DNA of 64,000 nt from Sabellastarte sp. h YS-2021 (Eukaryota > Annelida > Polychaeta > Sabellida > Sabellidae): positions 3,844,001-3,908,000 of the forward strand of contig OZ024935.1 of the NCBI GenBank assembly GCA_964017235.1, written 5' to 3'. Below are positions 55,499 through 64,000 of this stretch, in pieces. Under the pieces are notes generated by a model. It worked only from the letters and a program-made list of their open reading frames with translations, searched no databases and was not told the origin of the DNA. Position numbers and translations under genes: made by a program. Positions within the stretch are counted from its first letter, which is position 1, and each line of letters begins with the position of its first letter.

Positions 55499-56058
55499 GG
55501 CAGCCGTCTCACAACCAAGCTGGCGGCAGACTTCAAGTCCAGGACAGAAAGAGGCTTCAGACCGAGGACGTTGGCTGCATACAAAAGCAAGTTCAGGACC
55601 TTCGTAGGACCTTCGTAGCTTAAGCAGCTAGCAAATGCGTTAAAACAATTCCCACACATGGAACAACTCAGAGCTATCTGCCTAATGGGCTTCTTCGGTT
55701 TTTATAGACTAGCTACTTTGGTGCCTCATAATAATATTTACCAGCCAGATATATTACACATGGCGACATCACCTGGGCCCCCCAGAGAAATGTGTGTATG
55801 CACGATTTCTGTGGCAGGAAACATGACAATCCTCACAGCTCACAAAGTACGGGCGACTCTTAAGCAAGCTGTAGAACATCTTGGTCTGCCATCAAAGGAG
55901 TACTGGTTTCACGCGTTTCGTCGGTCAGGGGCTTACGAGAACAACAGCATATCAAAACCCAGGAGGGATGGGCTTCAGGTGCTATATGGGCCTATCTCCA
56001 GAAAACACCGACGGCAGCAGGAACAGTGGCCAGATCCTTCCAGTCAGCTCTCACATGA
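55499..56058 (+). pseudogene. Tyrosine recombinase of the same element, broken
   Basis: An N-terminal SAM-like part is seen from 55499 (GSRLTTKLAADFKSRTERGF, RTLAAYKSKFRTF). The catalytic part follows in another frame from 55658: AICLMGFFGFYRLATLVP with the first Arg, then LTAHKVRATLKQAVEHLGL and WFHAFRRSGA with the HxxR pair (about 55905-55925). A further frameshift leads to AIWAYLQKTPTAAGTV with the presumed catalytic Tyr at 55993-55995, ending in TGA at 56056. The segment between first Arg and HxxR is shorter than in relatives and lacks the CPV...DPLF boxes that the fragment at 1869-2170 has. It would integrate the circular DNA intermediate without an integrase. Dead. Confidence 0.83.
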
Positions 56059-57827
56059 GTGCCCTATCCCCCACAGTGGACGTTTGGTGGTTTTTGACTC
56101 TCATACTTTAATATGCATAGATATTTTGTGTATATAGCTAGGTAATAGTGTGTAGAATTAACATAGTCGTAAACTAACCTTAAATTAGTGTAGTTTTAGA
56201 GTAACATAGGCAGTGCAATTTCAGGTGACCTTAGCTATCAACAGGTTAAAGCAACATTTAAGTTAGGGTTAACTTAAAGTGTGTGCTACTAACAATACCA
56301 TGTGATGTAGTATTAAATCTCCAAACGTGCATTCGTGTTATTCTCACCATTGGTAAACTAACAAAGACACGACAGAGACTGAGCTGACAAACGGCAAAAC
56401 AAAAATCTATAGTAAGTGAAAATAATGTTTAGTGTTTCTTGAAATTGTCACTACTGTAAGAATTTTATGGACACCAACCAACCAACCGACAAACCAACCA
56501 ACCAACCAACAGAATGATCACATAAACTCCTTCGCGAGGTAATAATAAGTAATAGGAACGTTCCGAGTGTGGCCACACTGTTCCCTGTAACAATTAGTCA
56601 AGCCATCACAATCAATATCAAAACCTCGGGTGTAACAATAAACTCCTAAGCACCAAACATGCAGATATTGATATGAATAAATCAGATGACATCAAGTGTA
56701 CTGATGTGAAAAACGCCCTTGTACTAGGAAGGAGTGCTGTGTTTTTACTGGAGATAAATATGTGACTAATAATACTAGGTCTTATCAGTTGTTTACACAA
56801 GTATGTTGTGTGTGTGATATCAGGCAATGGAAGGACAAAAGGACATAAGGGAATTGTGAGCTTTATTGAGTGGATGTGCAGAGAACATAAATTAGTGCAG
56901 GTATCTTGGGAAGAGAATGAATAGACAAGATACTAAATGTGCACTATATTAGTAACGGGACAGACGTTTGTGTGTTTACATGATAAAAGTGGTTGCAAAT
57001 GCAAAGAGATATCAATTCCAAATATACGTGTAAACTAAATATATACAGATCAGTACACATATGGCAAATATCACAGAAGTTTAGACTAAATGAGCGATAA
57101 ATAAGGAAAAAGGAACAAGTATACAAGGCAGTGTGAAACAATGTATAATTTGTAGTTGTTTGTAATTACTTAAAATCAAATTGGTTGGACCACAACCCAT
57201 AAAACATATATAAATCTTCAGTGGAGAGGTGGTGTATCAATTGGTTTGAGTCTTAACCTTTAATTACCAAGCCAATTATTTCTAAGCATATTCACAGGAC
57301 ATTCCTGGAAACAAGGTGGTAAAATCAGCTGGAATTGTTTAAATACACAATTCAAATGACTACTCAATGTTCATAAGCTATGCATGTGGGATATGTTTGT
57401 TTTAAAATGATTTAATTTAATATATTCCTGTGCAAATACACTGAACGGAATATATTAATATATATATTAATAAGAATTGGTACAGCATACCAAAAATAGC
57501 TCTAGGATGAGGTTATAAAAAAATTAATATTCATATCTGATAATAAAATAGCTACCAAAATGATAGGTCGTTATTTCCATTATTTTCACTTTAATTGGAT
57601 CTGGTAGCATTAGCAATTAGAAAAATAATTCATCTCCATGCATAGGATATAATGGACACATTACAGTTTGAAAAGTGAAGCATATTGTGTCTTCTGGAAA
57701 TAAGAACTCTTGATATATATTTGGGGGTGTGATACTACTTGATATAACTATATTTAATATTCGAATCAAAGATTCTGTTTTTCAACATTTATTATAATAG
57801 TCTTTTGATACAAAGAAACAGTGCATT
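56059..57827. other. Flank between YR element and TMEM45 copy 2
   Basis: 56463-56512 is an (ACCA)n-type microsatellite. About 56720-56890 is the block shared with 3385-3545. The rest is AT-rich; the promoter of TMEM45 copy 2 should lie in the last part, but no element stands out. Confidence 0.4.
56463..56512 (+). repeat. CCAA microsatellite
   Basis: ACCAACCAACCGACAAACCA and onward, about twelve imperfect CCAA/CAAC units. Similar ACAGACAAA(T) runs close repeat D, so it may be the tail of such a copy (CTCCTTCGCGAGGTAATA follows). Confidence 0.8.
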
Positions 57828-58718
57828 ATGGGTAGTTTTGCTGGCCATGTACTTCCTGGTGTTTTGTTTTTGCTCCTTGGAGTCTGGTGGACAATCCAAA
57901 TCTTTCGGAGATTCTATAAATCCCTATGCAAGGGCATAAACTCAGGTAAATACCCAGGCTACTATGGTACTGCCACATTCCCATTGGGCTTCAGACGGTG
58001 CTCGGTGGACCTTGAATCTTACGTCATGCTCTTTAGCTGTGCACTTGGATTACTGGTAGAAACTATAGGGGCGCTAATAAGGACACATCATATTGGGACC
58101 AATAACATTCAGCATGCGACCATGTATTTCTTCTTTGGGATGGTCCCTTTGTCTGCTGTGCTGTTGCCAAGGCTGAAAGTTATTCCACGCTGTGATGATG
58201 TGGTTTATTTTATGCTGTGCTTGTCTTTTGTGGTGGAAGGTTTGCTGTTTAAGTTCCACCTCTTTGGTCGAGATGACTTGGATGTTGTCATGCATACCTT
58301 GCTTGTCTACACCATCTTTGCCTGTGCCACTGTGACCTTGCTGGAGGTGACACACAGGAACTCTATATGGCCGCCTCTGGCGAGAGCATTCTTCACCTGC
58401 CTGCAAGGAACATGGTTTTGCCAAGTTGCATTCATTCTTTACCCTCCCCTGACAAATCCATGGGGCCATCATCAACCAGAACAGAATTCCAGTGACACCC
58501 ATGGCTCAGTGATGTTCATCACCTGTGTCTATGCCTGGCATATGGCAGTCATCAGCATTCTCATGATCATCTGTAGTCTCTGCATTGGCTGTTTTTACAG
58601 GAAGAAAGGGTGGATAGATGAGGAGGCTTTGATGGACAGACATTATGCACATAGAGTAGAAAACATGGGCTATTCTACTCTTCAGCAGAACTGTTTGGAA
58701 CAAGATGATGAACTCTAG
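57828..58718 (+). CDS. TMEM45-like seven-TM protein (DUF716), copy 2
   Basis: An intact 296-codon single-exon frame. It starts MGSFAGHVLPGVLFLLLGVW and shows QHATMYFFFGM, EGLLFKFHLFGRDDLD, LLVYTIFACATVTLLEV, LQGTWFCQVAFILYPPLT and the final WHMAVISILMIICSLCIGC helix, then a polar tail. About seven membrane segments. Compared with copy 1 it differs by a few small insertions (SGKYPGYYGT region; NPWGHHQPEQ before the last helices). The tail keeps GYS(T/S)LQQN and EQDD, so both copies preserve the C-terminus. The start is the ATG at 57828, preceded by AGTGCATT, close to AGTGCACC before copy 1. AATAAA at 58819-58824, about 100 bp past the stop, is a good poly(A) signal. Confidence 0.94.
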   Translation: MGSFAGHVLPGVLFLLLGVWWTIQIFRRFYKSLCKGINSGKYPGYYGTATFPLGFRRCSVDLESYVMLFSCALGLLVETIGALIRTHHIGTNNIQHATMYFFFGMVPLSAVLLPRLKVIPRCDDVVYFMLCLSFVVEGLLFKFHLFGRDDLDVVMHTLLVYTIFACATVTLLEVTHRNSIWPPLARAFFTCLQGTWFCQVAFILYPPLTNPWGHHQPEQNSSDTHGSVMFITCVYAWHMAVISILMIICSLCIGCFYRKKGWIDEEALMDRHYAHRVENMGYSTLQQNCLEQDDEL

Positions 58719-59455
58719 TGTCAGAGATACAATAATGGTAAAAATTATGTTTTAAATTGTTTTTTAGATTGTATCCAAAGATTTAGATTTAGTATCCAAA
58801 GCATGGTCATTGAACCTAAATAAACAAATTAGGCACACTTATATTTTTCCTGCCTGTGTTAAGGCTCAGCATAAACACTCATTGAAATGATAAATAGACT
58901 TGTTTTTGTACTTTTTATTAAGTATTGAAATAACCATTCACAACTTGTCCCATTATGACCCTGACTGGTAAACGAAATGTAAAACCACAACTTTGATCTT
59001 TATCAAGTAACCATTAATAACACTTTAAAATTTAGCTTGTAAAATGTTAAATATAATGGAATGTATTATAATAATAAATGTTGACATAATTGACTTCAAT
59101 GTAGAAATACGGGCTGATTCACTAATAAGTAACTCTTATGTATTTTTATAATGCGATTTCTATATTTCACAATAGTTCTACTGTTCTTGTTCTAGATTGT
59201 GGAATTTTTTCTGTAAACATGTTACTGCTACATATCATAACTTGGCAAATTTGTGCTCGTTTTATGTGTAACAGCAAGGATTAAAATATTGTATTGTATA
59301 TGTGTATTCAGAGCAATATTTCATTGTACCAAATGACTCAAATCAATTTGTACCTGACATTCCTTTAACTGGAGCCTTTTTCACGAAGCTTCCTTTGGAT
59401 AGGACCTCGTTTAATAAAGGAAGGTCATTTCTTTTCCTTTGGCAAGGCCACTTAA
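58719..59455. other. 3' flank of TMEM45 copy 2
   Basis: Contains the poly(A) signal, a SINE-C/B tail remnant at 58935-58985 (ACTTGTCCCATTATGACCCT...ACGAAATGTAAAACC) and, near 59370-59440, a fragment with TTTTTCACGAAGCTTCC that may be a MITE end. Confidence 0.4.
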
Positions 59456-60097
59456 TGCAGGTGTTCCACTTGAGCCGACCGGTTGGTAACTAAACATTTT
59501 TGGAGGGTCGGGACCAATGTTTACATGGTCGGTTAGGGTCAGTTGTAAGTTCCCGGCCTGTCAGGGAGAGTCAGTAAAATTTCAAACATGTTTGATATTT
59601 CCCTGACCCTTCCCGATTCTTGTTCCCGACATAGGCTCCGCCCCCCTGGTAACCAGCTTGTCCTAGTCACTTCACGTCTTGTCCTATGACTTCAATGCTT
59701 GTCTGTAACCCTTCCAGGCTTGTTGCAGTTGATTTCCCGCATGATGTGAGGTAAAAATATGATAAAAAATTATGTCAAGAATGACAAATGCCAGAAACAA
59801 TGCAAGTGATCATTTGATTTGAAGTTAACAGATAGTGAAGGTCCACATGTATGTTTTAAGTAATAGAGAAACCTAAAAAGGGGTTTATTTATTTTTTTCA
59901 TTTTTTTTTCTTTGTCAAGACAAACATTATATATACAGCATATAAACGTTGAAAAAAAGAGCTGACAAATTACATTTGTTTGCACAGTAGATCTGTAAGA
60001 AGTAGAAGCAAAGATAGTGAAAATAACATTGACATAAAAAATAAATAAATATGTTTGGAGTTTTACACAGTGAGGTGGCTGGCCATCAGATGTGTGT

Positions 60098-61165
60098 TCA
60101 AGCCAGGATCATTACACCATTAACCAAAGGACTGGAGGCAACAGAATAACCAGGAATGAGAAAGTACATGTACTCTATTGTGTATAATCTAACCTTAGAT
60201 GGTAATAAAGAGGTTTTTCCAGATCTCTTTTCAAAAAGTTGATTTGAATTGTTCATAAATGATGAAATTTTCTGTTCGTTAAAGCTTTTTAAAATTTCCC
60301 TCTGAAGATGGAAAATATTCAATTGAAAGCCTTTTTCTTGCACACCAGTTTCTTGCACTATCAGCATGAAATTTAGTGGCCAAAGGTTTTCATTATTGTC
60401 GTTGTAACCAAATATTTTAACTCCATTATCAAAATCTAAATTCAGACTTAATCTAGTGAAAACCCAATGTTTGACATTTCTCCATAATTCTGAGGATTTT
60501 GTGCATTCTGCAAAAAGATGCAAGATTGTTTCTGGATGTTGACTACATAATCTACAAGTGTTATCATCCGAGATTTTAATTTTGTAAAGGTAATACTGCG
60601 TATCTAATATATTATTTAAAATTTTGTACTAGAACCAGATGAACTTATTGTCTTTGATATATTTACAGCAGATTTTATAAATTTGAGTCCATGAGTATTT
60701 ACTGTGAAGGACTAGCTCTTCCCATTTGGGTGTAGGGACCAGGTACTTGGTGTCTCTTTCCAATAGTAGGTTATAAAAATCTTTGCATCCCTTTTTGGAT
60801 TTATAAAGTATCTTTAGGTGAAACGGACAGCAAGTCCTCAGGTAATTACTGGGTCCTTCCTCCTTGTAAGTAGTGATAAATGTTTTTACAAGGTATTTTA
60901 GTCTGTAATAATCTAAAATATTAAAACTAAATTCATATTTCCTCTTAAGAACCTCAGGGTTTAGTACATTCCATTGATCATCAATTATACCCCCTACCAA
61001 TGATATTCCTTTATTTGACCATTTTGGAAAATATAGAGCATCCTTAGATATATGTGTGTTGTACCACAGGGGTGAACACACTATTTCTGAATTTGACCTA
61101 ATTTCTTTATTTTTGCAGAAGTTCTGCCAGTATGTTATAATGTCAATCCAGAATTCGTTTTTCAT
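60098..61165 (-). pseudogene. C-terminal part of the LINE polymerase frame
   Basis: Two open stretches (61165-60629 and 60523-60098) linked by a stop at 60629-60631 in a single downstream reading. The first is rich in Lys, Tyr and Trp (YFPKWSNKGISLVGGIIDDQ) like LINE C-terminal domains; the second contains HLFAECTKSSELWRNVKHWV. These follow the RT domain in many LINEs and are thought to aid RNA binding. No independent function. Confidence 0.75.
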
Positions 61166-61252
61166 ATAAAGCAGTATCGTTTTGCTAAGATCAAATCCTA
61201 GTGATGTTTTTTACTGGATACATTTCTGAGAAAAGGATAAACCACTGGGTTT

Positions 61253-62437
61253 TCACATCACAAAATATCCTTTAATCCATGTAAGTTTCAATAATATTAT
61301 AAATTTGCTAATGTTTACCATTTTAATTTCATCCTTCAAATAATCAAGGCAAATTACATCTCTTTTGATCTTATCAGGTTTATCATTCCACAGAAACCTA
61401 TAGCATAAGGAATTTAGTTTGGTAATTACATCTGCTGGAGTAGGCAAAGATAAAAATAAATATATAAACTTAGCTAAAATTAAACTCTTTAATGCTGTTA
61501 CTTTTCCAAAAGGATTGAGATGTCTCATCTGCCACATTTTTAATTGTGTCTGAATTTTTTGTAGATCATTTTCAAAATTTAGTTTTGGCATGCTCGTAAG
61601 CTTCACATTAAACTTTATCCCTAACAACATGAACTCCTGTTTACCCCAGTCTAGATCAAGCGTAACATCCAATTTTTCCTTACAGTGCTTTTTCCTACCA
61701 ATCCATATAACTCCGAAGGCCAGAAATACTACCATAAATTTCAAGAGTATTAAGTGCAGCTTGTAGAGAACACTGGGAACCATCCAAAATGATTGTTGTG
61801 TCATCCGCAAACTGAGTCAGTTTATATTCATGGGTGTGATAAATGAAGCCAGTAGGGGGCTCGGTGGTGTAGCGGTTAGAGTTCAGGTCTCCAACCTCTG
61901 AGGCCGCTGGTTCGAATCTCGGGCCAGGTGCTTCATGTTGGAAAGTTGGTAGTTACTTGCCGATGCCCGGTGGTTTACAGTGCAGTATGCACTGGTTTCC
62001 TCCACCTGTAAACTACCCGTTGCAATATGACCCTGGCTGTTGAACGCGACGTAAAACAACAAATAAATCTAAATCTAAATGAAGCCAGTAAGTTCTGGGT
62101 TTATTTTAATTAAAAGTGAGAGGATCTCAGCCCCAATCAGAAATACATATGGTTCTATAGGATCCCCTTGTCTACATCCTCTCCCTATCTTGATCGATTC
62201 TGATAGATATCCACATTGTAGTATGTAAGCTGTCATATCATTGTTAAATAACTTCATCCACTTCGAGAAGTTTGCACTAAAACCAAAAAAATCAAGGCTG
62301 TTGTACAGAAAGTCCCAAGACAAAGAATCGAAGGCCTTCTCAAAGTCAATTAACATAAGAAGGCCTGGTAATTTTTTCTCTTCAGCCACTTGCATGATGG
62401 GGTTTATTTTGTCACATAATAAACAGATTCTCGGCAT
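61253..62437 (-). pseudogene. Reverse-transcriptase part of the LINE, split by SINE-B
   Basis: RT fingers and palm occupy 62437-62075 and the FADD active site lies at about 61820, with SINE-B between them. Just after the active site the reading shifts to the frame of 61810-61253 (LGIKFNVKLTSMPKLNFEND, then LNPFGKVTALKSLILAKF). The active-site aspartates are still present in the original frame. An ATG-started gene is not implied. Confidence 0.8.
61855..62076 (+). mobile_element. tRNA-derived SINE-B, copy 4 (best preserved)
   Basis: GGGGGCTCGGTGGTGTAGCG (box A), GGTTCGAATCTCGGGCC (box B), TGCTTCATGTTGGAAAGTTG, TTTACAGTGCAGTATGCAC and the tail ACGTAAAACAACAAATAAAT. Target duplication AAATGAAGCCAGTA at 61841-61854 and 62077-62090. 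The youngest layer in the nest. Confidence 0.95.
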
Positions 62438-63111
62438 ATTTCACTAGAGCAATTTTTTTAAGTTAACAAGCTACTTGGATCCAATCACAAGATATTACTT
62501 CTCATTGTAAAAACTCATAAGCAGTTTTGGGAAAAAAGATGATCAAGTGTCGACCAATCAACAAATCTAAAAGTAGGTAACCAGTAAATATTTGGATCCC
62601 ATCACATGACCAGAACTACAGCAAGTTTGTTGCCTACACGAGAATAGGTTCTTTTCCAGAAGCTTGAAATTGGAGTATAAAAGGCAGCAACAAGCAAAAG
62701 GGTTTCATTGTCATGTGAGATTGTTAGAAGCACATTTCTCTCAGCTTGTTTGCACAGAATATAACATTTTAAATGAAATTTCATATTTAAAGTGGCTTTT
62801 TCATTCATAATCTGCAGCAGACATCCATTGATTTATTTCTCATTAAATATTAAAGCAAAAGCCTGAAAACTATAAGTAAAATAAGAAAAAAGTAAAGTTT
62901 GGACGTTTAGGTCACGTAATGGGATCCAAATATTTACTAGTGATCTAGTTTAAGAATTGTTTATTGGTCGACACTTGATCCTCTTTTTTTGCCAAAAATT
63001 CATCGAAAATTGTACTTGCAATACCGAATGCACGTCTAGTTGGGGCGATTCTGTCTTTTTCTCAAGTCCTGTCTGTTTGACAGTACAGCTTGTCCGGACC
63101 TCCTACGGCTT

Positions 63112-63960
63112 GTCTGACTTGACGGACTCTAAGGCACATCTGAACCTAAGGCAATAAACATTAATTTTATGACATAACCAGGTTGTAACGAAGGAGACAC
63201 AGGGGTGACAGGGGAGGCTATGGCTGATAGGCTTTTGTAAACAGGTAAGTTTTGAGCTTTTTCCTGAAGGAGGCAACTGATGTGGCCCAGTGTACATCAT
63301 TAGGGAGTTCATTCCAGATCCTAGGAGCCTCAAAGGCAAAACTATGGCCAAAATGTTTGACTGACTTAAATACTGATGGGTGGAATGGAGAAACCGTATT
63401 GACGATCATTGTGACTACGCCTGCACTAGTGGATCGGGGTGGGGTGGGGGTGGGGGTGGGGCGTTCAGGGGGGTTCGACCCCCCCCCCTGAAAAATAATG
63501 TAAAGGGTTCAACCCAAAGTACAAAATTATTTCTTGAGAGTGGTGTTAAATTTACTGGAAATGCACTATATTTTTACGAAAAATTCATTTTCTTCCGGGA
63601 GGGCATGCCCCCCCGACCCCCTTAGTTAAGGTATGTCTGATGTGAAGCACCACCTTACTCTGATGTGAACCCCCTTACTTAAAAACTGGATCCGCCCCTG
63701 GCCTGGTACTATAGGAACAACTGCTGAGAGACAAGAACAGTTCAAAATAGGAAGGAGAACCACTATGTAAAAATTTGTAAACCAGTGTTGTAGTTTTGAA
63801 CATATAACAGTACTTACCAGACAACCAGTAGAGTTGCTTTAGGATGGGTGTAACATGAGCATACTTTCTATGATTTTTAACAATACGAGCAAGGGTATTC
63901 TGAATACTCTGCAATTTGTGCTGATTGAGACATGACAAACCTCCAAGCAGAGAGTTACAA
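63112..63960 (-). mobile_element. LINE 3' end, second copy, split by a G-rich insert
   Basis: Minus-strand frames: KLQSIQNTLARIVKNHRKYA, HVTPILKQLYWLSGKY, TTLVYKFLHSGSPSYFELFL (63938-63700), then after an insert VKHFGHSFAFEAPRIWNELP and KKLKTYLFTKAYQP (63409-63218). The protein order equals the C-terminus of many CR1/L2/RTE polymerases. The 3' UTR runs to about 63112 (TCAGATGTGCCTTAGAGTCC), alignable to 280-310 of this window. Confidence 0.82.
63430..63699. mobile_element. Small insert in the LINE, CAGGGGCGGATCCAG end, G-rich start
   Basis: The minus strand starts CAGGGGCGGATCCAGTTTTT, a terminus known from hAT-type elements. The other end (about 63427-63440, TAGTGGATCGGGG) is a poor inverse. 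GCCTG lies next to both ends (possible target duplication GCCTGCAC / GCCTGGTA). It holds GGGGTGGGGTGGGGGTGGGG, a potential G-quadruplex, and a run of C. Confidence 0.5.
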
Positions 63961-64000
63961 TAGTCAAAATGACTACTAACTACTACAAACGACTACTAAC

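Larger units (their letters stand above)
59891..62398 (-). mobile_element. 5'-truncated LINE with reverse transcriptase, interrupted by SINE-B
   Basis: Target duplication GGGGTTTATTT at 59880-59890 and 62399-62409. Minus-strand frames in order: LLMLIDFEKAFDSLSWDF and GRGCRQGDPIEPYVFLIGAE (RT palm, about 62390-62080), FADDTTIILDGS (active site, about 61820), a thumb-like region with NPFGKVTALKSLILAKF and FLWNDKPDKIKRDVICLDYL (61810-61253), then 61165-60629, and near the end a zinc-knuckle-like CRLCSQHPE...HLFAECTKSSELW (60560-60480). T-rich sequence at 59891-59922 is the poly(A) tail. Several frameshifts and stops make it inactive; ORF1 and endonuclease are absent. The clade is probably L1/Tx1-like, but not settled. 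Confidence 0.87.
59456..63111. mobile_element. Second copy of the TGCAGGTGTTCCAC transposon, split by a LINE
   Basis: The left part is 59456-59890 (TGCAGGTGTTCCACTTGAGC, TTTTTGGAGGGTCGGGACCA, same order as 28763 on). The right part is 62399-63111 (GATCAAGTGTCGACCAATC, GGATCCCATCACATGACC, later GGATCCAAATATT and GGTCGACACTTGATCC). TAA precedes the left end (59453-59455). The right terminus is missing: the sequence passes into another LINE near 63112. Confidence 0.8.

Noticed and set aside
58074..58502. 142-codon minus-strand frame
   Set aside because: Antisense shadow of the TMEM45 gene.

Overview
The window looks like AT-rich, repeat-dense genomic DNA of a lophotrochozoan animal, most probably a mollusc. 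The grounds are a split animal Toll-like receptor gene, two TMEM45 (DUF716) genes, tRNA-derived and 5S-rRNA-derived SINEs whose tails end in the ACGTAAAAC-(C/A)-AAATAAATAAAT type, YR and LINE retroelements, and tandem-repeat arrays of 146-155 bp. The species cannot be fixed from the sequence.

Three host genes are supported. (1) A Toll-like receptor on +: a signal-peptide exon at 3932-4036 and one large exon at 9955-12498, together 882 aa across a phase-0 intron of 5918 bp. (2) A TMEM45-like seven-TM protein on - at 23335-24213. (3) Its paralogue on + at 57828-58718. The two TMEM45 genes lie back to front, 33.6 kb apart, with only repeats between them. Nothing suggests these genes act in one pathway.

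Layout. 1-2640: LINE 3' end, a hairpin-headed dispersed repeat and YR-retroelement scraps. 3932-12498: the TLR gene. Its intron holds a 5.1-kb element with inverted ends, 165-bp internal repeats, a decayed NADAR + SGNH-like reading frame, and three MITEs, one nested in another. 12.5-23 kb: MITEs, SINEs and a foldback. 23.3-24.2 kb: first TMEM45. 25.1-36.5 kb: foldback, MITEs, a 1.7-kb TIR transposon and many SINEs. 37.4-40.6 kb: two adjoining tandem arrays, six units of 146 bp then about fifteen of 155 bp with a 465-bp higher-order period. 41-51 kb: another short array, a minisatellite ending in 37 G, palindromic MITEs, SINEs and a second 5S-derived SINE. 52.4-56.1 kb: a decayed DIRS/Ngaro-type retrotransposon cut by a SINE. 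57.8-58.7 kb: second TMEM45. 59.4-64 kb: a three-level nest (SINE in LINE in TIR transposon) followed by a second LINE 3' end.

The best candidate for something little described is the NADAR/SGNH-bearing 5.1-kb element in the TLR intron. Next come the 5S-derived SINE and the CAAGAG-plus-hairpin module that heads several unrelated repeat families. All calls are by eye; no database search or alignment program was run.
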